NCBI GenBank assembly: GCA_965232265.1
Contig: CBDDPH010000002.1
Location: 3,286,001 to 3,350,000, forward strand
Length of the DNA stretch: 64,000 nt
Direction: 5' to 3'
From: VXRD01 sp965232265
GTDB lineage: Bacteria; Latescibacterota; UBA2968
In this document: positions 1-9,362 of the stretch, in pieces
Position numbering within the stretch: position 1 is the stretch's first letter
Layout: every line of letters starts with the position of its first letter
Made by a program: the position numbers and the translations under genes
The notes under the pieces: generated by a model
Databases searched by the model: none
Seen by the model: the letters and a program-made list of their open reading frames with translations, nothing else
Told to the model about the DNA's origin: nothing

Positions 1-833
1 AGCCAGTTTCGCCCCCATCGCTCACCATACTGAGGACTCTTCAGCAAGCGATCGATAACCTTCTCAAAAGCTTTTTTAGACGCATCATTTAGAAACGCCT
101 CAATCTCCTCAGGTGTAGGCGGCAATCCGATCAGATCAAAGGTCGCGCGCCTGATCAACGTGCGTTTATCGGCTCGACCAGCCGGTGTGATCCCCGCGTC
201 TTGCAATTTTTGATGGACAAAGGCATCTACCGGATTCTCCGTGTCCTCTCCCGTCGCGTCCTCTATATTCGGCACAGAATACCGTTTCACTGGCGCAAAT
301 GCCCAGAGATATTCGGGTTTGTACCGACGCTCCGTCCATTCTCGGGAAAGTCCGCCGCTTGTTTTTACAGTGACACCGTCTTTGGCAGACCAGGTGACAG
401 ACTCAAGGATTTTAGCGCGTTTCTCCTGAGCCACCCAGGGTGCGCCCCCAAGGATCCACTCTCGCCACACCTCGATCTGTGCATCCGAAAGCCGATCATT
501 CTCTTTGGGCGGCATTTGGAGTGCTCCGTCTTCCCACTTTATGGCGATGTACATTGCGCTTTCGTCAGGCCTACCCGGCACGAGCACGGGTCCAAATGCA
601 CTGCCTTTGAGCATCCCTTTACGTGATCTCAAATCCAGATCTGCTCGCACATCGTCAGGGTCATCGCCGTGACAGGCAAAACACTTTGTCTTCAAAAGCG
701 GCAACACTTCCCGAACAAATAATCTCTCTGCCGCCACAGGCGTCACTTCGACTTCATCAGAAGCGGCAACAGAAGTCGATAAGCCCAACAATAACGAAGC
801 AAAAAAATATACGAGCCAACACATCGTATCCAT
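1..833 (-). CDS. PSD1/DUF1549 cytochrome c-type protein, partial at window edge
   Basis: Reading the minus strand from an ATG at 833 gives an open frame to base 1, where the gene is cut. It has a short hydrophobic signal (MDTMCWLVYFFASLLLG), a c-type haem motif CFACHG about 55 residues in, and the start of a DUF1549 domain (DLIGLPPTPEEIEAF). This is the DUF1549/DUF1553 family expanded in Planctomycetes and relatives, often next to sulfatases or DUF1501 proteins; its reaction is unknown but it is taken to be an exported haem protein. An AGGGG box lies just before the ATG; a second ATG three codons in is possible. The DUF1553 half would lie outside the window. Confidence 0.85.
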   Translation of the reverse strand, partial: MDTMCWLVYFFASLLLGLSTSVAASDEVEVTPVAAERLFVREVLPLLKTKCFACHGDDPDDVRADLDLRSRKGMLKGSAFGPVLVPGRPDESAMYIAIKWEDGALQMPPKENDRLSDAQIEVWREWILGGAPWVAQEKRAKILESVTWSAKDGVTVKTSGGLSREWTERRYKPEYLWAFAPVKRYSVPNIEDATGEDTENPVDAFVHQKLQDAGITPAGRADKRTLIRRATFDLIGLPPTPEEIEAFLNDASKKAFEKVIDRLLKSPQYGERWGRNW

Positions 834-1142
834 CACCCCTTAAGAAGCTGTTTTTCATGATTAACGTCATCTGTGACTTTTGAGGGTCAAAAAACAAGCA
901 ATCAGTGGTTCGTGGTTCGTTATCTTTACGTGATTAATATAAATCGTCCATTAAAAATGACAAGAAACATCATCACCGATTGAGCGCAGTAATCAAAGTC
1001 CAAAGGTCGTGAGTCTATTTCTCATAACCTTTTTTTATTCAGATGCATAGTGGAACGCACGGCGAATGTCTGATGTCAAATAAGATGTCACACCACTCGC
1101 GGCGCAATCGCGTGCCGCGGATCACCCATACAAGGAGAAAGC
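834..1142. other. divergent intergenic region
   Basis: This is the space between two genes that start outward (833 leftward, 1143 rightward), so it must hold promoters for both. It is AT-rich between about 840 and 1040. The multicopper oxidase has a clear AAGGAGA ribosome site ending four bases before its ATG. I see no convincing -35/-10 pair, RNA gene or repeat. Confidence 0.5.
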
Positions 1143-3197
1143 ATGCCTGCGGATAAGGCGACCAGGCCCCGGCGGCTGAAGCCAATCACAATAGAACTGT
1201 TGATTATCGCACTGTTATTGGGCGCGACCTGCTACTGGCTGTTGTTCATCCGAGCCACAAACGGTGGGTTGACCTTTGAGAATAAACTGCTGATTCCCGA
1301 ACAGTTATTTGGAACCGTTGTAGATGGACGGCGGCAGTTTCACCTCACCGTTGCCGAAGGAAGCCGAGAGTTCTTGCCGGGCAAACAAACACCGACAGCC
1401 GGCGTCAATGGTCCGTTTCTGGGACCGACGGTGCGACTGCGTCGAGGCGAAGATGTCGATCTGATCGTCCAGAACAACCTAAATGAAATAACGACAATGC
1501 ACTGGCACGGCATGCACGTTCCCGCTCGCATGGACGGCACACCGCATCAGAAAATCCGTCCTGGCGCATCGTGGACAGCCAGCTTTCCGGTCGATCAACA
1601 AGCCGCTCCACTGTGGTATCACCCGCATCCGCATGGCACCACGGGGCGGCAGGTCTATCGGGGGGTCGCCGGCCTCATGTGGATCGATGACGATAACAGC
1701 GATGCGCTGGACCTGCCAAAGACCTACGGCATTGACGACATTCCACTCGTGCTCCAGGACCGGCTGTTTGACGACGATGGTGCGTTTCGATTTGCCCGCA
1801 CCCAGGGTGCCGTCTTCGGAAACACCATGCTGATCAATGGAACCTATAATCCATTTCTCCAGGTTGAGTCGCGTCGCATGCGATTCAGGCTGTTAAACGG
1901 CTCGAATGCGCGAATCTACTACATCGGCTTTGACGACAACCGCGCGTTTCATCAGATCGCCACAGATGGCGGATTCCTCGAAACGCCCCTCCAAACCAAC
2001 CGCGTGATCCTCGCGCCCGGCGAGCGCGCCGAGATCATAGTTGACTTCAGCGACGGTGATGAGGTCGTGTTGAAAAGCTATCCCGAAGCCGGAGTGCTGG
2101 AGACGATCACGGCGTTTTTATCGGGAATCGGCACGGGGAACTTGCAACTGTTAAAAATCGTTCCCCAGCCGGCAAAACGCGCATCTCACGCACTGCCAGA
2201 GCGCCTCAACACCATCTCCCGCATCGATCCCTCGCATGCCGCCAAAACCCGCCCGATGGTTTTGGCTGGACCCCGACAAGGTGGTCAAGGGGGACGAGGG
2301 GGACGAGGGGGACGAGGACAAAACATACAACAACGCATCAGCCGAAATCTGGAGGCTCTACAAGGCGGACGAGGAGGACGAGGACAAGGTGTACAAGACG
2401 GACAAGGGGGTCGGAGAGGTCAAGGTGTACAGGGCGGACGGGGTGGTCGCGGAGGACGAGGAGGACGAGGAGGACGAGGAGGACGAGGGGGACCACCGAT
2501 CAACGGCAAGATCATGGATATGGCGAGAATTGATGAGGTCGTGCGATTGGGAGACATCGAAATTTGGGAAGTACACAATCGCGGCGGTCAGCCTCACCCT
2601 CTCCACGTCCACCTGGTCCAGTTTCAAATTCTCGACCGCAACAGCCAACCAGCCACCGGTGCCGACCTCGGCTGGAAGGACACCGTCCTGGTGCCCACAG
2701 GTGAGCGCGTTCGGATCATCATGCCCTTCGAGAAATACGCTGATCCTCAGGTGCCCTACATGTACCACTGCCACATCATGGAACATGAAGACAACGGGAT
2801 GATGGGACAGTTTCTGGTTGTAGAAGAGCCAGAACAACTCAGCCTGATCACTGGCAAGACAACCGTCGTCACATTCATCACTGGCGTTCAATGCGGGCAT
2901 TGTTACGAGCACGCGCGTTTGTTCGACGAAGTACTTCGGGAAAACGGCATCAATCTGGTAATCATCACGCCAGAATCCGAGCCGGACCAGGAGCGCGTTG
3001 CTGCACTGTCGTCAAGTGTCATCTCAGACAGTGCTGGCAAATGGGCAGGCTGGTTTGGAATGGCTCACACCGGCCCAACGCACGGCACAGTCCTGCTGGA
3101 TGCGACCGGCGAGGTCGTCTGGATGTCCACAAGCGCCGAACCATACATGGATGTCCATCATCTCGTGAACCGTGTGAAAAATCTGCCGGGCAGATAA
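1143..3197 (+). CDS. membrane-anchored multicopper oxidase with C-terminal redoxin domain
   Basis: All four copper motifs of a laccase-like oxidase are present: HWHGMH (120-125), WYHPHPHG (158-165), HPLHVH (485-490) and HCHIMEHEDNGMM (from 542) with the type-1 Cys543 and axial Met553. A membrane segment at residues 18-36 follows a basic N-terminus, giving an anchored protein with its catalytic part outside. Residues about 378-450 are an Arg/Gly/Gln-rich low-complexity tract inserted before the last cupredoxin domain. From about 570 to the end is a separate thioredoxin/redoxin-like domain with C584-G-H-C587. Known family members oxidise Cu(I), metals or phenols with O2. The fusion suggests a thiol-linked step, which is inference. 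AAGGAGA supports the start. Confidence 0.9.
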   Translation: MPADKATRPRRLKPITIELLIIALLLGATCYWLLFIRATNGGLTFENKLLIPEQLFGTVVDGRRQFHLTVAEGSREFLPGKQTPTAGVNGPFLGPTVRLRRGEDVDLIVQNNLNEITTMHWHGMHVPARMDGTPHQKIRPGASWTASFPVDQQAAPLWYHPHPHGTTGRQVYRGVAGLMWIDDDNSDALDLPKTYGIDDIPLVLQDRLFDDDGAFRFARTQGAVFGNTMLINGTYNPFLQVESRRMRFRLLNGSNARIYYIGFDDNRAFHQIATDGGFLETPLQTNRVILAPGERAEIIVDFSDGDEVVLKSYPEAGVLETITAFLSGIGTGNLQLLKIVPQPAKRASHALPERLNTISRIDPSHAAKTRPMVLAGPRQGGQGGRGGRGGRGQNIQQRISRNLEALQGGRGGRGQGVQDGQGGRRGQGVQGGRGGRGGRGGRGGRGGRGGPPINGKIMDMARIDEVVRLGDIEIWEVHNRGGQPHPLHVHLVQFQILDRNSQPATGADLGWKDTVLVPTGERVRIIMPFEKYADPQVPYMYHCHIMEHEDNGMMGQFLVVEEPEQLSLITGKTTVVTFITGVQCGHCYEHARLFDEVLRENGINLVIITPESEPDQERVAALSSSVISDSAGKWAGWFGMAHTGPTHGTVLLDATGEVVWMSTSAEPYMDVHHLVNRVKNLPGR
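2277..2492 (+). repeat. in-gene tandem repeat encoding Gly-Gly-Arg tract
   Basis: Short units of the form GGGGGACGA / GGAGGACGA are repeated many times inside the multicopper oxidase gene. In frame they give (GGR)n blocks broken by GQ and GQGVQ variants. The same DNA reads as poly-Asp/Glu or poly-Ser in other frames, which creates spurious ORFs on both strands. Confidence 0.85.
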
Positions 3198-3243
3198 AAA
3201 CAACTTTATCTTCAGCTTGCAGTTGCGCCTTTAAATATGTAAG

Positions 3244-3255
3244 TTGTGTACACAA
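3244..3255. promoter_or_regulatory. 12-bp perfect palindrome upstream of beta-helix gene
   Basis: TTGTGTACACAA is a perfect inverted repeat 44 bases before the start of the next gene, in an AT-rich gap. It could be an operator or chance; no regulator gene is nearby. Confidence 0.25.
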
Positions 3256-3299
3256 ATAAAAAATCACCGAACACGGATATAAAACAAGGAGAACCTATC

Positions 3300-4631
3300 A
3301 TGAAGCTCACACGGATACTCTGTCTCTTGCCCCTTGCGCTTATTTCCTGTGCCACAACGGCCGAGGCCAGATACCAGGAAACCATGGACCCAAACGGTTT
3401 TGTAAAAAACCTCGCCGATGACGGTCTGGTCGATGACGGTGCAAAAACCAACCAGAGTGCGCTTTTGCAGAAGGCGATTAACGACGTCGCAGCCGCTGGC
3501 GGTGGACGGCTTATTATTCCGAAAGGCACCTATCGTTTTGCAAAAGTCTATCTCAAGTCGAATGTACACCTGTTGATCGAAAAGGATACGGTCATCAAGC
3601 CCCATTGGGCAGAAGGGACAAAAACCGTTGTTTTCATCTTGGACTATGAGGATACATCTGGGAGGGGGCCAAAGCAAAGGGGGAATGAATTCATTGAGAA
3701 CGTCAGCATTCGGGGACTCGGCGGGCGGTTCATCGTGGATTATTCAGACCGGGAACGACGGGAAAACGAGGGCATCCGCACCGTCCTGTGCAGAATGGTC
3801 AGAAATTTCCTCATCTCCGACCTCGACATAAAAGATAACTTCACGGTCTATTGCGGGTTGACGATGACCCCCACACGGTCGCGCAACAAAAATGTGAAAC
3901 AGTGGGAGATCTCTCGCGCAACCGATGGAACCATCCGAAATTGTCGCATCTTCAACGCCAGCCCGGGATATGGACTCGTCCAGTTACACGGCGCACAATC
4001 GTTGCATTTCGAAGATATTTATGCAAAGGGAGGCGTCACCCTGAGACTGGAAACGGGCGCTGTGGGAGATCACACGGCAGTTTATGACATTACAGCCAGA
4101 AACATCACCTCTGAAAATGGCCGCTGTGCCGTCATGCTCGGACCTCACAGCGCGAACAATGGATTGGTTCATGTCGATGGCGTTATATCCAAAAGCAGCA
4201 CTTATGCTGTCACCATAGGCCGGGGGAACGTCAAGAAGGCCGAACAGGCGAGAAATCCCGACGCAAAACCCGGACGCTTTGCCGATGGGTGTTCCATCAA
4301 AAATATTCACGTGATTTTTGGGCAAGATGCACAGGTAAAAACACACGAAATGATGAATATTCCGGAAGAATACTACGACGATCTGCGACTCAGAAAGGTC
4401 ACAAAATTCTTTGACGGCCCATCGATCGGGGCGGTGAAGGATTACACCAATGGAACGTATCGCGTCGATATCGAGAACGTGACCCTTGAGGGATTTAAGT
4501 ACAATGCCGACAAAAAGATATTGACCCCTGAAGACGCCAGACCGGGCAAATGGGGACAAGCCCTCAGAAAATGGAAGGCGGACCGGGATATCCCTATTGA
4601 ACCCAAGAGAGCCTCAAATTCAGGAAAATAG
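3300..4631 (+). CDS. exported right-handed beta-helix protein (pectin-lyase fold, GH28-like)
   Basis: The chosen ATG has an AAGGAGA box nine bases upstream and opens with a signal peptide (MKLTRILCLLPLALISC...). LISC may be a weak lipobox; otherwise cleavage after AEA is likely. Then comes the classic N-terminal signature of pectate-lyase-superfamily/GH28-like beta-helices: DDGAKTNQSALLQKAINDV followed by GGGRLIIPKGTY. The rest has many short beta repeats with N-V-x-I/G patterns. Such proteins cut acidic or sulfated polysaccharides outside the cytoplasm; the exact substrate cannot be read from the sequence. An in-frame ATG at 3246 lacks a ribosome site and would bury the signal peptide. It is one of few exported carbohydrate-active proteins here. 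Confidence 0.8.
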   Translation: MKLTRILCLLPLALISCATTAEARYQETMDPNGFVKNLADDGLVDDGAKTNQSALLQKAINDVAAAGGGRLIIPKGTYRFAKVYLKSNVHLLIEKDTVIKPHWAEGTKTVVFILDYEDTSGRGPKQRGNEFIENVSIRGLGGRFIVDYSDRERRENEGIRTVLCRMVRNFLISDLDIKDNFTVYCGLTMTPTRSRNKNVKQWEISRATDGTIRNCRIFNASPGYGLVQLHGAQSLHFEDIYAKGGVTLRLETGAVGDHTAVYDITARNITSENGRCAVMLGPHSANNGLVHVDGVISKSSTYAVTIGRGNVKKAEQARNPDAKPGRFADGCSIKNIHVIFGQDAQVKTHEMMNIPEEYYDDLRLRKVTKFFDGPSIGAVKDYTNGTYRVDIENVTLEGFKYNADKKILTPEDARPGKWGQALRKWKADRDIPIEPKRASNSGK

Positions 4632-4691
4632 CTTTTAGTCCGTTGCCTTTTCGGCCGCCACAATCTCCTTCACATCAGTCGCTTGAAGTTT

Positions 4692-5468
4692 TTAGTCAAG
4701 GCCCATCACTTCGCGGACACAGGGAAATTCTCGCCAGATGTCGGTAAAGCAGTCGTTGCCGTTTTTCGCGCAATCAACATGGCTCATGCGGGCAATTGTG
4801 GCATAGCGAATATTGGGAGAAGCATTGGGGCTGGCGCAGTGATACACCAAAAAATGAGCGAGAATGAGATCCCCTGCCTGACCGGTGATCATGTGCGGTG
4901 ACTCGGGCTGGTCAATATGTGGCTGTCCATTGGAAAGAATTTCAACACCCTTCTTATTGAGATAGTCTTCATAGACGTGATGGGACCCGGGCCAGACTGT
5001 GAAATTTCCACTATAGGGTTCGGGTACATCGGCGAGATAGATGATGCCAAAACAAGTAAAGCCCCGGTGATAGGAGCCTTTTGGTTTGCCGTTTCTCCCA
5101 TTGCCCATATTATCGATGTGACCGGTCGGTTCGGGCGGTGCTTTGCCCAAGACATTGGGAAAACGCGAGGCGGGAGTTGTCCTGCCAATGGGGACTTTGA
5201 GATTTCCTTCGCCCAGTAGAGATTCTGTCAGAGAAATGACAGGACTTTTGTGGTACAGATCCTTGATCATTGGGCTGCTATTGAGGTTGCCGACGACCTC
5301 ACCGCCACCGTGGTGCTTTGCCAAATTCAGACCCTTCGGGCTGAGTGTGCCGATGGAATAGTTGATCGCTTGACGAGCCGTGTCGGCCATTGATTTTGAG
5401 ATCGCACCAGGGATTTTGACATAACCCCGGTGGTAAAATTCTCCGATTTGTTCAGTGGTGAGTTTCAT
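4692..5468 (-). CDS. PhyH-family Fe(II)/2-oxoglutarate oxygenase
   Basis: This is a 258-residue phytanoyl-CoA-dioxygenase-like protein. The metal triad is visible as H117-x-D119 (GHIDNMG) and H210 (LVYHCASPN), with R221 as the likely 2-oxoglutarate ligand; FTVWPGSHH is the usual strand between. The family hydroxylates small organic molecules or CoA esters using O2, Fe(II) and 2-oxoglutarate in the cytoplasm. It is the last gene of the minus-strand sulfatase/PhyH array, 21 bases after the preceding sulfatase, so it is probably co-transcribed with it. The substrate is unknown; modification of a desulfated product is inference from position. Confidence 0.88.
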   Translation of the reverse strand: MKLTTEQIGEFYHRGYVKIPGAISKSMADTARQAINYSIGTLSPKGLNLAKHHGGGEVVGNLNSSPMIKDLYHKSPVISLTESLLGEGNLKVPIGRTTPASRFPNVLGKAPPEPTGHIDNMGNGRNGKPKGSYHRGFTCFGIIYLADVPEPYSGNFTVWPGSHHVYEDYLNKKGVEILSNGQPHIDQPESPHMITGQAGDLILAHFLVYHCASPNASPNIRYATIARMSHVDCAKNGNDCFTDIWREFPCVREVMGLD

Positions 5469-5489
5469 TTTCTATCCTCCTCTCTTAGC

Positions 5490-6851
5490 CTAATCCTCAT
5501 CGTGTCCTTTGAATCCCATAGATGGATCGAGAATTTCGCCTTCGCGAACCGGTGTATGAGCGTCCCCGGCATACTGCGTCATCTTCTCGAGGATGTCGGG
5601 ATACTGAGCCGCAACATCGTTTAGTTCCTCAACATCTGTGCTCAAGTCATACAACTCAAACGCCCCGTCACTGTCTGGTCTCACGGCTTTCCAACTCCCC
5701 ATACGAACAGCGCAACTTTGCCGATCCTCCCAGTATAGGTACTCGTGCTGCGCCTGCGTGCGCCCGGTCTCACCATACAATGTGGGCGCGATCGAAATAC
5801 CATCGATATCAGCCCCAATCTTCGCTCCCGTCAGTTCCGCCAAAGTGGGCATCACATCCGGAAAGTACCCCAGATGGTCAGAAACCGTTCCCGGCTCGAT
5901 CTGACCCGGCCACCGGACGATGAAGGGAACCCGCAGCCCGCCTTCATAGAAATTGCCCTTGCCCCCGCGGAAGCGTTCGCCCGTCCCGGGATTCAGATTG
6001 GGGGCAAAAAAGCCATGTGGATGATTCTCATTTGCGAAATAAGTAGCACCTCCATTGTCGCCGCAAGCAAAGATGATGGTCTTCTCGTCGATCTGCAATG
6101 CCTTCAGCAGATCCATAATCTCACCGATCTGGCGATCGGCCATTTCCATCATCGCGGCGTACATCTGTGCATCGTGCTGTCCTCTCTGGTTCGCGGCATC
6201 CCATTTCACGTCCCTGTACTTCTGCCATGCCGGATCAGATTCGGGCATCATCCACTGGCCGTGCGGAGGTGTCCACGGTAAATAGGCAAAAAACGGGCGA
6301 TCTTTGTTCTCCCGTATGAACTTCAACCCTTCTTCATAGATGAGGCCATGAGAAAACACCTCGCCAGTGTGGAAATCACCCGTATTCCCCTCCAGATACA
6401 TCTTCTCGCTATTGTGGAGAAGGTACCTCGGATAGTACGTGTGTGCATGCACCTGGTGATAATAACCGAAAAAGGTGTCGAAGCCGTGTTTCTCTGGCAC
6501 ACCCGTTGTCCCGGCATCGCCCAGGCCCCACTTGCCAAAGCCGCCAGTCGCGTAGCCCTCGGCTTTGAGCATTTCTGCGATCGTCACATCATCCGCACGC
6601 AGCGCCAGACCACCGCCATTTGCGCGGATCGTTGTGTGGCCCGTATGCTGACCTGTCATCAGTGCACAGCGGGTCGGCGCACAAACATTGCCTCCCGCAA
6701 GCATCTGAGTAAATCGAATGCCCTCAGACGCCATCTTGTCGATATTGGGCGTCTGAAGAATGGGATGCCCCATGGCGGACCACTCAAAGTATCCCCATTC
6801 ATCCAGCATGATATAGATGATATTCGGCTTCTCAATATTTTGTTTTCCCAT
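5490..6851 (-). CDS. family S1 sulfatase (arylsulfatase A type)
   Basis: 453 residues. The formylglycine motif is C57-A-P-T-R and the N-terminal metal site is MLDEWGY, where the usual DD pair is DE. IIFACGDNGG is the second metal strand. The GKWH motif reads GKWG, an unusual change at the histidine. There is no signal peptide (MGKQNIEKPNI), so it should act in the cytoplasm after maturation by a formylglycine-generating enzyme, not seen here. AAGGGAG lies seven bases before the ATG. It sits between a PhyH oxygenase and a Gfo/Idh remnant. Confidence 0.9.
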   Translation of the reverse strand: MGKQNIEKPNIIYIMLDEWGYFEWSAMGHPILQTPNIDKMASEGIRFTQMLAGGNVCAPTRCALMTGQHTGHTTIRANGGGLALRADDVTIAEMLKAEGYATGGFGKWGLGDAGTTGVPEKHGFDTFFGYYHQVHAHTYYPRYLLHNSEKMYLEGNTGDFHTGEVFSHGLIYEEGLKFIRENKDRPFFAYLPWTPPHGQWMMPESDPAWQKYRDVKWDAANQRGQHDAQMYAAMMEMADRQIGEIMDLLKALQIDEKTIIFACGDNGGATYFANENHPHGFFAPNLNPGTGERFRGGKGNFYEGGLRVPFIVRWPGQIEPGTVSDHLGYFPDVMPTLAELTGAKIGADIDGISIAPTLYGETGRTQAQHEYLYWEDRQSCAVRMGSWKAVRPDSDGAFELYDLSTDVEELNDVAAQYPDILEKMTQYAGDAHTPVREGEILDPSMGFKGHDED

Positions 6852-6886
6852 TGCCCTACTCCCTTCAGCTCATTTCTTGTAGCTAT

Positions 6887-7225
6887 TTAGGTTCTTGGGA
6901 TTTCGCGGCAAGGACTTGCCTGCGCGCAGGCGGCCACCACTTCAGGGTGGTGTGCATTTTCAGTCGTGCAGATTGCGATGTCGAGCGCTTCCTTCGCCAG
7001 CATCTCTCGATAATCTTCGTACGCTTTCGGAATCCCTATCGCGTTCAGCGCGTTTTTCATGTTCCACCCGCGCGTGTACGGCGCATCGCGCAACTCGGGA
7101 ACTGTCGGCACGGTATCCGCACAGGCCACCATATCAACCTGCGCGTGCTGTGCAAACAACGCGGCAACATTGTTGACATGCATATGTGCAAAACCGATCA
7201 CGCCGACCCGGTATGTATGGCTCAT
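6887..7225 (-). pseudogene. truncated Gfo/Idh/MocA oxidoreductase (N-terminal remnant)
   Basis: The first ~100 residues are a clear Rossmann domain of the Gfo/Idh/MocA family (YRVGVIGFAHMHVNNV, then AICTTENAHHPEVVAACAQA). Family members run to 330-400 residues, but this frame stops at 112. Just after CAQA the expected AGKHVLxEKP block is only partly recoverable, in another frame (AG..VLAAKS), and no C-terminal domain follows before the sulfatase start at 6851. I read it as a frameshifted and deleted remnant. A short functional NAD-binding protein is possible but unlikely. Confidence 0.8.
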
Positions 7226-7249
7226 ATCCCTCCTCCTAAAATGGTTCTG

Positions 7250-8437
7250 TCATCTGGCAGACTCGCCCCGGCTGCGTTCCCATTCCTCAACGCTCATGTC
7301 CCCGGCGACGATGTGGCTGTTATCGCCGATGCGGTCTGGATGGCGCAGTTCCGGTTGATCGACAAACCTGGCGCGCAACGCCTTGTGCTGGTTCTCGGGC
7401 TGTAGCACATCCTGCTCGCCCTCGGCAATGTGCCGATACAGCAACTTCAACTCTGGGGAGAACCTGGCGAAAACCTCTCGCGGCACGTAGGTCCTTAGTG
7501 TATGGCCGCCCGAGTGCAAGTTGCCAAACTCATTCCCAGCCAGCCACCATGGCGCATATCGGCACACCACCGCCGTGCGCTCGTGTTCGCTCTGGTTAAG
7601 CCCGGTCGAGTGCCAGCTCCTCGTGTCCTGCATAAAAACCGAGCCCGCCGGGGCAGAGACCTGAAATTCTCCTGGAATTGACGCACGCGCGTCGATGCCG
7701 TCGTCGGGACCTCGCGGGTTACGCGGGTCTTTGTGCGACCCCGGCACGATCCACGTACCGCCGTTGAACGGGGTCACGTCTTCCGGGCCGAGGTACCAGA
7801 CCGTAGATAGTGCCATGCAGACGTCGGGGAAGGGCTGCGCGACTGCGCCGCAGTGCTTCCAGGGATGTTCGCTGTTTGGCCCATACGCGCTCAGATCGTG
7901 GGGCCAGTCAGAATGCCAACCGCGGCGCTTGAGTTGCTGCTCGGATATCGGCTTCGGCACCGGTCGCGACGACTTGTTGACCTCCGTCTGCAAAATACGG
8001 ATGTGCGTATCGAGCAGGGCCCTGGCAACCCGCAGCACGCGAGGCTCCGCGAGGTACTCGGCGAAGGTCTCGCACCGCGCGATATCGCACAACTCGGCGT
8101 GCGGTGCCATCGGTGGCCGCACCGGGTCCTCGCGCCATCTTTCGAAGCGCTCAGCACTGTCGTCAATCTCGGCATTGGGGTCTCTTTGACGCTCTATATT
8201 GATGCGCTTGCGGCGCTCCGCCTCGCGATCCTGTTGCAACAACTCGCGACCCCGATGCACACTCTCGCGCACCGCATCGACCTGATCTTTGGGAATCACC
8301 CGCTCAATGACGCAGAACCCCTGGGTCCGCAACGAGTGTACATACCCCTCAACCTCTGCATCGCCACCTTTGGGAATGCCTGTGCCGATGGAGTAGGGGA
8401 CGCGCAGCCGCTCATCTAAATTTAAGTGTTTTGACAT
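7250..8437 (-). CDS. PhyH-family Fe(II)/2-oxoglutarate oxygenase (large form)
   Basis: 395 residues from the ATG at 8437 (MSKHLNLDERLRVPYSIG). The frame extends to 8515 but overlaps the end of the upstream PhyH gene and adds a sequence with no family resemblance. The triad is H175-S-D177 (GWHSDWPHD) and H276 (SWHSTGLNQ), with R287 for 2-oxoglutarate. It is longer than the usual 250-300 residues because of a charged alpha-helical insert at about 65-105. The substrate is unknown. The Gfo/Idh remnant starts 24 bases beyond its stop. Confidence 0.85.
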   Translation of the reverse strand: MSKHLNLDERLRVPYSIGTGIPKGGDAEVEGYVHSLRTQGFCVIERVIPKDQVDAVRESVHRGRELLQQDREAERRKRINIERQRDPNAEIDDSAERFERWREDPVRPPMAPHAELCDIARCETFAEYLAEPRVLRVARALLDTHIRILQTEVNKSSRPVPKPISEQQLKRRGWHSDWPHDLSAYGPNSEHPWKHCGAVAQPFPDVCMALSTVWYLGPEDVTPFNGGTWIVPGSHKDPRNPRGPDDGIDARASIPGEFQVSAPAGSVFMQDTRSWHSTGLNQSEHERTAVVCRYAPWWLAGNEFGNLHSGGHTLRTYVPREVFARFSPELKLLYRHIAEGEQDVLQPENQHKALRARFVDQPELRHPDRIGDNSHIVAGDMSVEEWERSRGESAR

Positions 8438-8487
8438 AATCAACTCATCTGGTTTAAGGGTTAAAAATGAAAAACTGGAGATGTGGC

Positions 8488-9279
8488 TCAACGAATCGGT
8501 CCCGGATAAGGACACGCCTTCCCATTGCGGATGAGCATTCCCCGGTCGGCCTGATTCGCCTTTTTCGCCATCTCATCGCGAAACGTGATCATAACACCGC
8601 CCCATCGCGTGCGGTCACTCGGATTCGGGGGACTCATGTGCCACATGTGTGCATGCCAGATCACGGCATCGCCAGGTCCCAAAGGCACTGGCTCAGGCGT
8701 ATGATCAGCCACCAGCGCACGAGGAATCTCTGGATGTAAGCCATCATACTGCACGTGTTCAATCACGTCGCCTTTGTGGGCACCCGGCATCACATGCAAA
8801 CACCCATTCTCCAGATCGACAGCCTCCAGAGCCACCCAACAATTAAAATGTTCGCGTTTGTGTGGCCTGATGCCACGCGAGGCATCGCGCTCCCACAACC
8901 AAATGTCCTGATGCCAGGGAACCGATTCGCCGATTCGAGCCTGCTTCGTAAAAAAACGCGTGCCCTGAACGCGAACATTCTCACCCACAAAGCGTCGGTT
9001 CATCGCAATCACATTCTCTGCTGTCAGCCACTCCTCCCAAAGCACCCGGCTGTGAAGGTCCCGATCGCCCACAGCCCATACCGCCGCATCACCCTCAACA
9101 CCTGTGTCATCTGCGCGATCCGTGGTCAATCTGAATCCTTCCGGCTTTTCTGCGATGACCCGCTCAAGCTCGCTTCGCACCGCCTCAACGGCTCGGGCTG
9201 AAATCAGATTTCGAACCACAAAATAACCGCGCTCTTCAAACTGCGCCTCTGCATCTTCGGGGATATAAAACTCACTCAT
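8488..9279 (-). CDS. PhyH-family Fe(II)/2-oxoglutarate oxygenase
   Basis: 263 residues. The iron triad is H123-Q-D125 (PWHQDIWLW) with a distal histidine at H211 or H214 (HAHMWHMSPPN) and Arg223 or Arg225 for 2-oxoglutarate. CLHVMPGAHKG is the family strand before it. This is the common ectoine-hydroxylase-like layout, with unknown substrate. The ATG has GGAAGGAG seven bases upstream. Its leader and first ~18 codons closely match the remnant at 13830-13940, so the gene was once duplicated within this cluster. Confidence 0.88.
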   Translation of the reverse strand: MSEFYIPEDAEAQFEERGYFVVRNLISARAVEAVRSELERVIAEKPEGFRLTTDRADDTGVEGDAAVWAVGDRDLHSRVLWEEWLTAENVIAMNRRFVGENVRVQGTRFFTKQARIGESVPWHQDIWLWERDASRGIRPHKREHFNCWVALEAVDLENGCLHVMPGAHKGDVIEHVQYDGLHPEIPRALVADHTPEPVPLGPGDAVIWHAHMWHMSPPNPSDRTRWGGVMITFRDEMAKKANQADRGMLIRNGKACPYPGPIR

Positions 9280-9362
9280 GTGCTACTCCTTCCCGGCGGT
9301 TGTACCATCTACAAGGGTATCCTAACCGTCACGAATTTACTCGCCCAAATTCTATTCTTTCT

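Noticed and set aside
2236..2912. Acidic (plus) and poly-Ser (minus) ORFs over the multicopper oxidase
   Set aside because: They are alternative readings of the GGR-coding repeat and do not extend into any recognisable domain.
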